From NCBI RefSeq assembly GCF_900182815.1, contig NZ_FXUA01000001.1, positions 744,001 through 808,000 on the forward strand: a stretch of 64,000 nt of DNA, given 5' to 3'. Each line of letters starts with the position of its first letter. Within the stretch, counting starts at the first letter, position 1. Positions 1-7,921 of the stretch are shown piece after piece. This DNA comes from Algoriphagus winogradskyi. GTDB taxonomy: Bacteria; Bacteroidota; Bacteroidia; Cytophagales; Cyclobacteriaceae. A program made the translations under genes and the position numbers. The notes beneath the pieces are model-generated. The model was not told where the DNA came from. It worked only from the letters and a program-made list of their open reading frames with translations, and searched no databases.

Positions 1-553
1 TATCTTCATAGACTCCAGTGATCCTAAAATCCATGTCATTATCCAAAATCAAGGATTTCCCTATGGCACTTTCCCCTGGGAAATACTTCTCTGCGATACT
101 CTTGCTGATGGCCATGGTATTTGGTTCTGCCAATACCCCATCTCGGTTTCCTTCTAGAAGCGGAGTTCCAAAAACATTGAAATAGTCCTTGCTTGCCCAG
201 ATTACGCCATTTTCCTTGATGTTCTGATCTACTTTTTTCACCAGGTAAGAACCACGTCCTCTAAAGTTAACCGCATATTCCACCTCAGGGAATTCCTCAG
301 GAAGAGCTTCAGCCATTGGAGCCGGTGCTTGGACCATATTCCAATGATTCCCACCAAAAATGATATCCGCATGAATCCTGTAGATCTGATCGGCATCTTT
401 GAAGTGCTTGTCGTAGGAAAGCTCATTGATTACAAAAAGTGAGATAATCATGCAGACCGCCACACCCACCGATAGCCCTAGGATATTGATGAAGGTGTAG
501 AACTTATGCTTCTTTAAGTTTCTGAGGGCGATTTTGAAATAGTTCTTAAGCAT
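1..553 (-). CDS. FtsX-like ABC transporter permease (MacB type), N-terminal part, runs off window
   Basis: Reading from the ATG at 551-553, about 184 residues are visible before the window edge; the rest lies outside. The start MLKNYFKIALRNLKKHKFYT is the usual N-terminus of Bacteroidota MacB-type permeases. It is followed by one membrane helix (about residues 21-42, FINILGLSVGVAVCMIISLF) and then the periplasmic MacB_PCD-type domain (YDKHFKDADQIYRIH, later NTMAISKSIAEKYF). The family forms the membrane part of ABC machines that move substrates from or across the cell envelope. It is the last gene seen of the efflux operon that starts at 6203 and is a paralogue of the permease at 759-3119. 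Substrate is unknown. Confidence 0.9.
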   Translation of the reverse strand, partial: MLKNYFKIALRNLKKHKFYTFINILGLSVGVAVCMIISLFVINELSYDKHFKDADQIYRIHADIIFGGNHWNMVQAPAPMAEALPEEFPEVEYAVNFRGRGSYLVKKVDQNIKENGVIWASKDYFNVFGTPLLEGNRDGVLAEPNTMAISKSIAEKYFPGESAIGKSLILDNDMDFRITGVYED

Positions 554-689
554 GGTTAGATAATTAAGGATTGAAACATAGGAAAATTGGAAGATTTAAA
601 ATTCAGATTTTGGAAGGCGGTAAGGTTGCCAGATATCTGGTTGTCTTTGTCCTCCAATCTATAAGTCTTTCCTTTTTATTCGATCTAGC

Positions 690-758
690 TTCTTGGTTCT
701 TGACTCTTGATTCTAGTTACTTGATACTTGCTACTTAAGTCTTATTATCAGCTACTTC
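690..758. repeat. Degenerate heptamer array (CTTG version)
   Basis: The gap 554-758 between two permease genes carries consecutive 7-base units such as GTTCTTG, ACTCTTG, ATTCTAG, TTACTTG, ATACTTG and CTACTTA (about 692-737). Similar sequence continues into the stop codon of the permease at 759. No ORF lies in the gap. It belongs to the heptamer family seen at about nine sites in the window, but this copy has no four-helix-bundle gene and no obvious inverted partner. Confidence 0.7.
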
Positions 759-3119
759 CTACTCACTTTTCAAAGACTCCACAGGATTTGCAGAGGCTGC
801 TTTAAACGCCTGATATCCTACGGTAATCAGAGAAATCACAATCAAAAGCACACCTGATCCAGCAAATATCCACCAGCTCAAATCTGTCTGGTAGGCATAG
901 CTTTCAAGCCAGTTATTCGCGAAATACCAGGCAATAGGAATAGCGATCAGGATAGAAACCAGGATCAATTCGATAAAGTCTTTTGAAACCAAAGTCAGCA
1001 CGCTCATTAAAGAAGCTCCCATGACTTTGCGCACTCCAATTTCCTTTTTGCGCTTCTCTGCAGTAAATGCGGCCAAGCCAAACAAACCTAGACAAGACAG
1101 GAAAATCGCCATAACACCGAAGTATTTTGCCAGCTTGGAAACCCTCTGCTCGGAGGCATAAAGCGACTGGTAATCTTCATCCATAAAGGAATAGTTCAAG
1201 GGCTGTCCAGTGAATTTTTCATAGATATCGGAAACACCTGCAATACTAGCCTGCTGATCATTTGACTCAATTCTCACCATTACCTTTTGAGCAAAACTCG
1301 GATCATATTTCAAAAAAGCTGGCTTTACTTTTTCCTTCAAAGATTCAAAATGGAAGTCTTTCACTACTCCGATCACCTCCATATCATCCCCCCAAAGGTT
1401 GACAATTTGCCCCACTGGATCTTGGAAACCTATAGTTTGAACTGCAGCTTCGTTTAGGATTATTTTACTTTCTTCCTCCCCAAACTCAGGAGAAAAGGCT
1501 CTTCCTGCCACCATATCAAAACCCATGGTTTCGATCAAACCCATATTGATACTGATATTTTCAAATTTGACTTGTTCCTCTTCATTTTTCCCCTCCCAAG
1601 TCAGACCTATAGTCGAACTGGAAAGTCCAACCAATGGGTGTGATAGGCTGGATGCATTGCTTACCCCAGCTACTTTTTTGGTTTCTTCAAGATAGGCCTC
1701 CAATTGGTTTGGAGTGATTCCAGAAGCATTCAATTCCAATAATTGAGCTTGATTATAACCCAGATTTTGATTTTGGATATAGCTCATTTGCTTGCTCAAA
1801 ACCGTGATCCCGATAATCAGTAGAAGTGAGATTGAAAACTGAAATACTACCAGGCCTTTTCTGGCTAAAAGCTCTCCAAAACTTCCCTTGATAGTAGTTT
1901 TCATCACCTCCACTGGCTTAAACTTGGAGAGGTATATAGCTGGGTAAATCCCTGCCAATAATCCGGTAATCAACCAGACACTGAATAAGATGATCAGCAC
2001 ATCTGGCTGAAATGATAGCGTCAGGGATTTGGAAGTGACCTGATTGAAAAAGGGCTGAAGAACAAAAGACAACAACACTGCTAAGACTAGGGCAAATAGG
2101 GTCAAAACCAGTGATTCTGATATGAATTGGCCGAAAAGACCAGCTCTACTTGCTCCCATGGATTTCTTCACACCAATTTCCTTTAACCTACTCATAGATC
2201 TGGCCGTGGTCAAATTCATGAAATTGATGCATGCGATAACCAGGATAAAAATGGCGATCACTGAAAAGATTTTTACGTAGCTGATTCTTCCGCCGGCTAC
2301 TTTTCCATCCTCATAAGTGCCATACAGATAGGTATCTCCAAATGGCTGTACAAAGACTGAGACATTGGACTCTACTTCCTTAGTTGTAATGAAATCAGAG
2401 ATCTGGGCATTAAAACCATTGATGTCAGTTCCTTCTTTTAAGAGGACAGTTGTGGTCGAATTGTAATTATCCCAATGGGCGCCCTCTCCCAGCATTTGTT
2501 TGAAATAGGGAAATGCAAGCAGAAAATCAGGCTTATCAAGGTCTAGTTTCCCGAAGTCCTTATAAACTGCGGTAACTTCTACCTCATTCATAAATTCAAA
2601 AGCCTGCCATTTCAGAGACTTGCCTAAAGCCAATTGTGGACTTCCAAAAAGTTTGGTAGCCAAAGTTTCAGAGAGCGTGACGGCATTGATATCCGTTAAT
2701 GCTTTTTGCGGGTTTCCAGCAACAAAATCCACATCGAAAATCTGGAAATACTCCTGATCTACAAAAAACCCACCCCCGGTCATTTTAGTATCTCCCTGCT
2801 CGAAAGTAACACCATCAATAAAAGAAGAATGCGCTGTTGCCTTTTCCACCTGAGACAATTCTACATTCATAGCTTCAGCCATCAACGCAGGGGTGTAAGG
2901 CACGGTAACAATCCCGGTGGAATTATCATGATTCGTCATCACCTGGTAAATCTGATCTACCTGAGTATGGTAGCGATTAATACTCATTTCATCCTTCACC
3001 CATAGCAAAATCAGAATGACCGTAGTCAGACCTACCGTCAACCCAAAGAGATTGATAGCAAAAATATGCTTGGACTTCATGAAGCTGCGGAAGGCGAGGA
3101 GGATATGATGGCGGAGCAT
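759..3119 (-). CDS. FtsX-like ABC transporter permease (MacB type)
   Basis: A 786-residue membrane protein with two repeated halves, the normal length for the large Bacteroidota FtsX/MacB_PCD permeases. TM1 is at about residues 21-41 and is followed by a periplasmic MacB_PCD domain. A group of helices from about 280 includes the coupling motif EIGVKKSMGASR. A second periplasmic domain follows, and the last helices carry EIGVRKVMGAS. These motifs contact the ATPase in FtsX/LolE/MacB proteins. It lies in one operon with an adaptor (4956-6203), an ATPase (3638-4333) and a second permease (1-553). Its ATG directly abuts a heptamer array (3120-3153), so its leader is repeat-derived. Substrate not predictable. 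Confidence 0.93.
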   Translation of the reverse strand: MLRHHILLAFRSFMKSKHIFAINLFGLTVGLTTVILILLWVKDEMSINRYHTQVDQIYQVMTNHDNSTGIVTVPYTPALMAEAMNVELSQVEKATAHSSFIDGVTFEQGDTKMTGGGFFVDQEYFQIFDVDFVAGNPQKALTDINAVTLSETLATKLFGSPQLALGKSLKWQAFEFMNEVEVTAVYKDFGKLDLDKPDFLLAFPYFKQMLGEGAHWDNYNSTTTVLLKEGTDINGFNAQISDFITTKEVESNVSVFVQPFGDTYLYGTYEDGKVAGGRISYVKIFSVIAIFILVIACINFMNLTTARSMSRLKEIGVKKSMGASRAGLFGQFISESLVLTLFALVLAVLLSFVLQPFFNQVTSKSLTLSFQPDVLIILFSVWLITGLLAGIYPAIYLSKFKPVEVMKTTIKGSFGELLARKGLVVFQFSISLLLIIGITVLSKQMSYIQNQNLGYNQAQLLELNASGITPNQLEAYLEETKKVAGVSNASSLSHPLVGLSSSTIGLTWEGKNEEEQVKFENISINMGLIETMGFDMVAGRAFSPEFGEEESKIILNEAAVQTIGFQDPVGQIVNLWGDDMEVIGVVKDFHFESLKEKVKPAFLKYDPSFAQKVMVRIESNDQQASIAGVSDIYEKFTGQPLNYSFMDEDYQSLYASEQRVSKLAKYFGVMAIFLSCLGLFGLAAFTAEKRKKEIGVRKVMGASLMSVLTLVSKDFIELILVSILIAIPIAWYFANNWLESYAYQTDLSWWIFAGSGVLLIVISLITVGYQAFKAASANPVESLKSE

Positions 3120-3153
3120 GGGGAGGGGGAGGTTGGAGGTTGGAAGTGGGAGG
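3120..3153. repeat. Heptamer array, one arm of four-helix-bundle cassette 1
   Basis: Purine-rich on the plus strand, with units GGGAGGT, TGGAGGT, TGGAAGT, GGGAGGT. It lies between the stop codon of the four-helix-bundle gene (3154) and the start codon of the permease (3119). Bases 3142-3156 are the reverse complement of 3618-3632 with one mismatch in 15 (TAACCTCCCACTTCC against TAACCTCCTACTTCC). Confidence 0.75.
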
Positions 3154-3522
3154 TTATTTATCGGTTGATTTTAGTGTATTCCTAAAGGCGGCGATGCTAT
3201 TCATCAAGTCAAAAGCTTGTTTATAACTATTCTGAAAGGATTCTTCTTCAATGTATCCGCGAAGTTTTGCTTTGTGAAGGCAGGTCACTACCTCAGCTAG
3301 TGATCTTAAGGAATAGCCAACAAATTTCCTGAATTCAGCTTGAGAATTACCAGTCGCTCCTTCTGCAATATTCAATGCAATAGAGTCAACTGCTCTACGG
3401 ATTTGAGAAGTAAGGCTGTACAATTCCTCTTTTGGAAAATCTTTAGACATTCCAAAAATCATCTCGCCAAATACCATTGAAATTTGCCAGATACGAAGTT
3501 TTTCAAATTTAAAATCCATCAA
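3154..3522 (-). CDS. Four-helix-bundle protein (S23 / 23S rRNA intervening-sequence family), copy 1
   Basis: A 122-residue all-helical protein of the TIGR02436 four-helix-bundle family, first known from intervening sequences (IVS) in 23S rRNA genes of Leptospira and others; the Avd protein of diversity-generating retroelements has the same fold. Diagnostic segments are KFEKLRIWQ, FPKEELYSLTSQIRRAVDS, ALNIAEG and LRSLAEVVTCLHKAK. No enzymatic motif is visible. It is closely similar to the copy at 4509-4862. It lies inside an ABC-transporter operon in the sense direction and is bounded by inverted pyrimidine/purine-rich heptamer arrays (3120-3153 and 3588-3637). Molecular function is unknown; nucleic-acid binding is plausible from the family, not shown here. 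Confidence 0.9.
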   Translation of the reverse strand: MMDFKFEKLRIWQISMVFGEMIFGMSKDFPKEELYSLTSQIRRAVDSIALNIAEGATGNSQAEFRKFVGYSLRSLAEVVTCLHKAKLRGYIEEESFQNSYKQAFDLMNSIAAFRNTLKSTDK

Positions 3523-3587
3523 TTATTCGTTTTAAATTATATATCAATCGACAACAAAGCTCAATAACCACATATACTGTGATCACC

Positions 3588-3637
3588 AAACTTCCTACAT
3601 CCCGACTTCCTACTCCCTAACCTCCTACTTCCCGACT
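3588..3637. repeat. Heptamer array, other arm of cassette 1
   Basis: Pyrimidine-rich on the plus strand, made of 7-8 base units such as CTTCCTA, CATCCCGA, CTTCCTA, CTCCCTA, ACCTCCTA and CTTCCCGA. It starts directly after the stop codon (3638-3640) of the upstream ATPase on the minus strand. It is inverted relative to the array at 3120-3153. Confidence 0.75.
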
Positions 3638-4333
3638 TTAAACGTGAAACTGCTCCCTAATATTCTCAGTCACTACTTTACCATCAAATAGGTTAATGAT
3701 TCGGTGAGCATAGTTAGCATCATGCGGAGAGTGAGTTACCATGACGATGGTAGTCCCCTCGTTATTCAATTCTTCCAAAAGACGCATTACTTCCTCGCCA
3801 TTCGTAGAGTCCAAATTACCTGTAGGTTCATCGGCAAGGATCACGGAAGGCTTAGCTACAATTGCTCTGGCAATAGCCACACGCTGCTGCTGACCACCAG
3901 AAAGCTGCTGAGGGAAGTGGTTTCTTCTGTGCATGATATTCATGCGGGTAAGCACTTCTTCTACCCTTTTTTTGCGTTCATCTGCTGCGATTTTAAGGTA
4001 AAGCAATGGAAGCTCTACGTTTTCGAATACAGTCAATTCATCGATCAGGTTGAAGCTCTGGAAGACAAAGCCGATGTTTCCCTTTCTGAGTGAGGAACGC
4101 TGTCTTTCAGAGAATTTTGCAACTTCATGTTCAAGAAAGTGATACTCTCCATCATCAGGATTATCCAGTAGGCCGAGAATATTGAGGAGTGTGGATTTAC
4201 CACAACCTGAAGGACCCATGATAGCGACAAATTCGCCTTTTTTGATTTCAATCTGGATGTTATCCAAAGCAGTTGTCTCTACCTCCTCGGTAGCGTACAT
4301 TTTTCTGAGATTGACAGTTTTGATTACGTTCAT
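3638..4333 (-). CDS. ABC transporter ATP-binding protein (LolD/MacB type)
   Basis: A 231-residue nucleotide-binding domain that powers the FtsX-like permeases of this operon at the inner face of the cytoplasmic membrane. Walker [10 protein letters not shown] is at residues 40-48, the Q-loop at Q92, the signature LSGGQ at 144-148, Walker B VILADEP at 164-170 and the switch His at 201. Length and motifs match the LolD/MacB/FtsE class. It lies between the adaptor and permease genes but is separated from both by four-helix-bundle cassettes, although such genes are normally adjacent. Substrate unknown. Confidence 0.95.
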   Translation of the reverse strand: MNVIKTVNLRKMYATEEVETTALDNIQIEIKKGEFVAIMGPSGCGKSTLLNILGLLDNPDDGEYHFLEHEVAKFSERQRSSLRKGNIGFVFQSFNLIDELTVFENVELPLLYLKIAADERKKRVEEVLTRMNIMHRRNHFPQQLSGGQQQRVAIARAIVAKPSVILADEPTGNLDSTNGEEVMRLLEELNNEGTTIVMVTHSPHDANYAHRIINLFDGKVVTENIREQFHV

Positions 4334-4346
4334 GTTTTTTGAGTTT

Positions 4347-4380
4347 GAAGACGGGAGACCGAAGACCGAAGTGGGTTGGA
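4347..4380. repeat. Heptamer array, left arm of four-helix-bundle cassette 2
   Basis: On the plus strand the units are GAAGACG, GGAGACC, GAAGACC, GAAGTGG. The 25 bases 4347-4371 match the reverse complement of 4915-4939 at 24 of 25 positions. It lies 14 bases upstream of the ATPase start codon (minus strand). Confidence 0.85.
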
Positions 4381-4411
4381 CCTTCCTACTTTATTTATAG
4401 ATTTCTTTTTT

Positions 4412-4432
4412 AAAGACCGAAGACCGAAGTCT
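4412..4432. repeat. Second short heptamer block within cassette 2
   Basis: Units AAGACCG, AAGACCG, AAGTCTT on the plus strand, in the same orientation as the array at 4347. It lies between that array and the end of the four-helix-bundle gene, so the 3' arm of this cassette is doubled. Confidence 0.7.
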
Positions 4433-4508
4433 TTTGAACCCCCACCATTAGTGATAGAATTTTATGTTTTTTAGTATTTGAGACCCTGTCTCATGTCATC
4501 CTGCTTTT

Positions 4509-4862
4509 TTATTTAATCGCTTTTTTATATCCTATAATCATGTTCATCAGATTGAAACATTCCGAATAGAGTTTTTCAAACAGTGATTCCTCAATGTATT
4601 TCCTCCTTTTTGCTTTGTGCAAGCAAGTAACAACCTCTGCTAATGACCTCAGCGCGTAGCCAATAAATCTTCCTTGCTCAGGGTTAGTCTGACCAATCGA
4701 TCCCTCGGCAATGTTTAAAGCGATAGAATCAGCTGCTCTTCGGATTTGAGAAGTAAGGCTATACAATTCTTCTTTTGGAAAGTCTTTGGACAAAACATGA
4801 ATTTCCTCACCCAGATCCATAGCCTTTTGCCAAATGATCAATTTTTCAAATTTAAATTCCAT
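4509..4862 (-). CDS. Four-helix-bundle protein (S23 / IVS family), copy 2
   Basis: A 117-residue member of the same TIGR02436 family as the gene at 3154-3522. It shares FPKEELYSLTSQIRR, DSIALNIAEG and LRSLAEVVTCLHKAK with it but differs in the N-terminal helix and C-terminus, so the two copies have diverged. It stands between the adaptor (4956-6203) and ATPase (3638-4333) genes in the sense direction. It is enclosed by inverted heptamer arrays whose 25-base arms match at 24 positions. The arrangement recalls an IVS, in which a stem formed by the ends encloses the S23 ORF. No catalytic motif; function unknown. Confidence 0.9.
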   Translation of the reverse strand: MEFKFEKLIIWQKAMDLGEEIHVLSKDFPKEELYSLTSQIRRAADSIALNIAEGSIGQTNPEQGRFIGYALRSLAEVVTCLHKAKRRKYIEESLFEKLYSECFNLMNMIIGYKKAIK

Positions 4863-4911
4863 ATCCCATCATCTTAAATTCTGACTAGTATCGCTCATTG
4901 TCACTACTTAC

Positions 4912-4955
4912 TTTCTTCGGTCTTCCGTCTCCCGTCTTCGGTCTTCCGTCTTACC
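4912..4955. repeat. Heptamer array, right arm of cassette 2
   Basis: A regular 7-base array on the plus strand: TCTTCGG, TCTTCCG, TCTCCCG, TCTTCGG, TCTTCCG, TCTTACC. It begins directly after the adaptor stop codon (4956-4958) on the minus strand. Bases 4915-4939 pair with 4347-4371 (24/25). Confidence 0.85.
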
Positions 4956-6203
4956 TCACTTCAAATCCAAAATCTCATTCTTCCCAAAATTCTCATACCC
5001 AGAAATAATCACTTTCTCTCCTTCTACCAATCCTTCCAGCACTTCGTAATATTCAGGGTTTTTATTGCCAAGACGGATATTTCGCTTTTCGGCATTTCCA
5101 TCGGAATTGATCACGAACACCCAGTTTCCGCCAGTATCCTTGAAGAATCCGCCTGTAGGTAGCAATAAACTTTGCTCGCTATCACTTAACTGCAATCTGA
5201 TTCTTACACTCTGCCCTCTTCTGATTCCCTGTGGGCTTTCCCCGGTAAATCTCATATCGACTTCAAATCGCCCGTTTGTAATTGTAGGGTAGATCTTCGT
5301 GATCTCCAATTCGTGATCTACACCACTGAGAGTGAACTTTCCTCTCAGCCCACGACCGATTCTTGGTAGGTACAATTCATCGATCGGCACTCGAACTTTG
5401 AATTCATCCTGTACATCAATCTGACCATATCGCTCACCTGAATTGATCGCCTGACCAACTTCAATTTGCTCCATAGCCAGCTGCCCTGCAATGGGTGCTT
5501 TGATCACCAAACCATCGAGGATCTGCCCTACTCCATTCAGCGAAGCATTCATCCTGCTCTCAGACTGGCGGAGCTGAGCCAACTGATACGATCTGGCAAT
5601 GGAATCACTTTTATACGACTTATAAGTCAATTCCTTTCTTTTCAGGTTGTATTCATATTGCTCAGCTACCTCTTCAAATTCCCGGTCAGAAACCAGTTTC
5701 TTCTCATGTAGCTCTTTGAATCTTTTATATTGTGGCTCAAGTAAACTGATCTGATAATCTATCTCTGCTAATTGACCTTGCTGACTCAAATCGTTTTGAT
5801 CAAGGAAAAGACGGGTTTGACGTAAGTTGTTGATTTGCTCATAAAGCATGGTCTCACGCTGCATCACGTCCAATTGCAAATTGGAATTAGCCATAATCAA
5901 AATAGTATCCCCCACTTCCACCACCGCTCCTGATTCACGAACGATCTGTGCTACCATACCGCCTTCGACTGCATCGAGAAAGAATGTCTGAGCTGGTTCG
6001 ATCTGACCCGACACTAATATGTAATCGGTAAACTCCCCTTTCGAAACTGTCGCGATACTTAAGCGATCCTTCTCCACATTCATAGTGGATCTATGATCTG
6101 CAAATCCGATTTGATAAATAATGCCGGCGACTAAAACAACTACGCCTACTATCCAGGCGATACGTTTAGGGGTCCAGGTTTTCTTAGCTATTTTTCTATC
6201 CAT
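4956..6203 (-). CDS. Periplasmic adaptor (HlyD/MacA-type membrane fusion protein) of ABC efflux system
   Basis: A 415-residue membrane fusion protein. One N-terminal anchor helix is at about residues 14-33 (IAWIVGVVVLVAGIIYQIGF). A lipoyl-like half-motif follows (VAQIVRESGAVVEVGDTILI), then a long alpha-helical hairpin (about 100-200), the second lipoyl half (LVIKAPIAGQLA) and a beta-barrel/C-terminal domain. Such proteins bridge the inner-membrane ABC permease and an outer-membrane channel. The frame is open to 6344, but I place the start at 6203 (MDRKIAKKTW): the upstream residues are not family-like, and a candidate sigma54 promoter at 6256-6271 would begin transcription near 6245. First gene of the efflux operon, divergent from its likely NtrC-type regulator. 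Confidence 0.92.
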   Translation of the reverse strand: MDRKIAKKTWTPKRIAWIVGVVVLVAGIIYQIGFADHRSTMNVEKDRLSIATVSKGEFTDYILVSGQIEPAQTFFLDAVEGGMVAQIVRESGAVVEVGDTILIMANSNLQLDVMQRETMLYEQINNLRQTRLFLDQNDLSQQGQLAEIDYQISLLEPQYKRFKELHEKKLVSDREFEEVAEQYEYNLKRKELTYKSYKSDSIARSYQLAQLRQSESRMNASLNGVGQILDGLVIKAPIAGQLAMEQIEVGQAINSGERYGQIDVQDEFKVRVPIDELYLPRIGRGLRGKFTLSGVDHELEITKIYPTITNGRFEVDMRFTGESPQGIRRGQSVRIRLQLSDSEQSLLLPTGGFFKDTGGNWVFVINSDGNAEKRNIRLGNKNPEYYEVLEGLVEGEKVIISGYENFGKNEILDLK

Positions 6204-6255
6204 TGTGTGTAAATGCCATTTTCGGGCTATCCCCTTTATGCCAAATGGTATGCCA

Positions 6256-6271
6256 TGCAAAAAATCGTCCT
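6256..6271 (-). promoter_or_regulatory. Candidate sigma54 (-24/-12) promoter for the efflux operon
   Basis: On the minus strand the sequence AGGACGATTTTTTGCA has GG and GC separated by exactly 10 bases and a good -12 box (TTTGCA). The -24 box (AGGACGA against TGGCACG) keeps only the essential GG. Transcription would start near 6245, leaving an untranslated leader of about 40 bases before the adaptor ATG at 6203. The divergent gene at 6533 encodes a sigma54 activator, which fits. Not tested experimentally. Confidence 0.55.
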
Positions 6272-6307
6272 TACAAGCTTGTTTCGTTGATTTATAGAAA
6301 ATCCAGA

Positions 6308-6337
6308 GCGAGACTCGCGAACATTTTCGTCCGCGAG
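6308..6337. promoter_or_regulatory. Candidate activator (UAS) palindrome
   Basis: CTCGCG (6314-6319) and CGCGAG (6332-6337) form a dyad whose half sites read CTCGCGAAC and, on the other strand, CTCGCGGAC. It overlaps a second small dyad, GCGAG-A-CTCGC (6308-6318). It lies about 45-65 bases upstream of the candidate -24 element, in the gap between the divergent efflux and regulator genes. That is a typical place for an NtrC-family enhancer site. Binding is inferred. Confidence 0.45.
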
Positions 6338-6532
6338 CGAACAAAAGAATTCAAAGTCGACTATTTTTTCCCTAACTTATCTCCCACCTCATTTTCTAAA
6401 AAACATGCCTAGTTTGTCCGAAATCAAACGTTTTGTATCAAATTTAAACAGGATGGTTTTTCGGTATGCTTTTGGAACAAGGGGGTACAACACGACGGAA
6501 ATTTTTCCGCGTCTGAATAAATTCTTTAAATC

Positions 6533-7921
6533 ATGAGCGAGCAACGTACAGGCAAAATTCTAATTGTAGATGATAACGAGGACCTATTAAAGGCAGCGAA
6601 AATTTTTCTAAAGCGGCATTTTTCTCAAGTGGATACGGAAACCAATCCTGACCTACTACCTATCCTTACTCATAATGAATCCTATGACGTGATTCTATTG
6701 GATATGAATTTCACCAAAGATGTGAGTTCGGGTCAGGAAGGATTCTATTGGCTGGATCGTATTCTCGAGCTTGACCCTTCAGCAGTCGTAGTTTTGATCA
6801 CTGCTTATGGAGATGTAAACCTTGCGGTGAAAGCAATCAAGGAAGGCGCATCGGACTTTGTGCTAAAGCCTTGGGAAAACGAGCGCTTGCTAGCTACGCT
6901 GAATTCTGCTCTGCAGCTTCGCAAAAAGAAAATGGAAGTGGATCTGCTTCGGGATCAGAAGCAGACGATGCAGCAGGACATAGATAATAAGTTCAAGGAT
7001 ATCATCGGGCAAAGTGATGCCATGCAGAAAGTCTTCGAGACTATAGAGCGCGTGGCTGTCACCGATGCGAATGTGTTGATTTTGGGAGAAAACGGTACCG
7101 GGAAAGAATTGATTGCACGTGCGATTCACCGGCATTCCAGAAGAAATAGAGAAGCTTTTGTGGGAGTGGATTTGGGTTCTATTACTCAGACACTCTTCGA
7201 ATCAGAGCTTTTTGGACATAAAAAAGGATCTTTTACTGATGCCAAAGAAGACCGGGCAGGTAGATTTGAGCAGGCTCACAAGGGAACGCTTTTCTTGGAT
7301 GAAATAGGAAACCTCCCTCTCGCGCTACAGTCTAAACTTTTAGCAGCTTTGCAAAACCGACAAGTAACTCGTGTGGGTGCAAACCGTCCAGTAGATGTGA
7401 ATATTCGCTTGATCTCTGCCACCAATATGCCTATACATAATATGGTGTATGAAAATGGCTTTCGTCAGGATTTGCTCTATAGAATCAATACTATAGAAAT
7501 CCAGCTTCCTCCACTTCGTGAGCGTGTGGAAGACATTCCACTTTTAGCAGATCACTTCATCGCCTTTTACTCTAAAAAATACAACAAAGACATACGTAAA
7601 GCTTCGGAACCACTGGTAAAACGCATGACCAAGTACCACTGGCCGGGTAATATCCGAGAATTACAACATAGTATTGAACGTGCGGTAATCATGTCCAATC
7701 ATAATGTGCTGCAACCCGAAGATCTGTTTTTGCAGAAAATGGCTCAACCCGAGCGACAGGATGAATCGGTAAGTTTGGAGCACTTGAATATTGAGGATGT
7801 AGAGCGTATTTTGATCAGAAAGGCCCTGCAAAAGCACAATGGACATATCACCCGGGCGGCAGAAGAACTTGGACTAACTCGATCCTCTTTGTATCGCAGA
7901 CTAGAAAAATATGGTTTATAA
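6533..7921 (+). CDS. Sigma54-dependent response regulator (NtrC/AtoC family)
   Basis: A 462-residue, three-domain activator. The receiver domain (about 8-125) has the acidic pair DD (14-15), phospho-acceptor D57 (VILLDMNF) and K at KPWEN. The AAA+ domain has Walker A GENGTGKE (about 185), sigma54-contact loop GSFTDA (about 232) and Walker B GTLFLDEIGN. The C-terminal Fis-type helix-turn-helix (about 435-460) is HITRAAEELGLTRSSLYRRL. The loop departs from the classical GAFTGA. It overlaps the kinase gene at 7911 by 11 bases and is divergent from the ABC efflux operon, which it probably activates. Confidence 0.95.
   Translation: MSEQRTGKILIVDDNEDLLKAAKIFLKRHFSQVDTETNPDLLPILTHNESYDVILLDMNFTKDVSSGQEGFYWLDRILELDPSAVVVLITAYGDVNLAVKAIKEGASDFVLKPWENERLLATLNSALQLRKKKMEVDLLRDQKQTMQQDIDNKFKDIIGQSDAMQKVFETIERVAVTDANVLILGENGTGKELIARAIHRHSRRNREAFVGVDLGSITQTLFESELFGHKKGSFTDAKEDRAGRFEQAHKGTLFLDEIGNLPLALQSKLLAALQNRQVTRVGANRPVDVNIRLISATNMPIHNMVYENGFRQDLLYRINTIEIQLPPLRERVEDIPLLADHFIAFYSKKYNKDIRKASEPLVKRMTKYHWPGNIRELQHSIERAVIMSNHNVLQPEDLFLQKMAQPERQDESVSLEHLNIEDVERILIRKALQKHNGHITRAAEELGLTRSSLYRRLEKYGL

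Noticed and set aside
3154..4862. Hidden 23S rRNA gene around the S23-type proteins
   Set aside because: The family name comes from rRNA intervening sequences, but the flanks here are ABC-transporter genes and no rRNA sequence is recognisable.
690..4955. CRISPR array interpretation of the tandem repeats
   Set aside because: Units are 7 bases, contiguous, degenerate and without spacers; no cas genes.
6204..6344. N-terminal extension of the adaptor ORF (start at 6344)
   Set aside because: The 47 extra residues are not like any adaptor N-terminus and would lie across the candidate promoter; the start at 6203 gives the normal anchor helix.
6454..6469. Second possible sigma54 promoter on the plus strand (TGG...TGC)
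   Set aside because: GG and GC are 11 bases apart, not 10, and the -12 box is poor.
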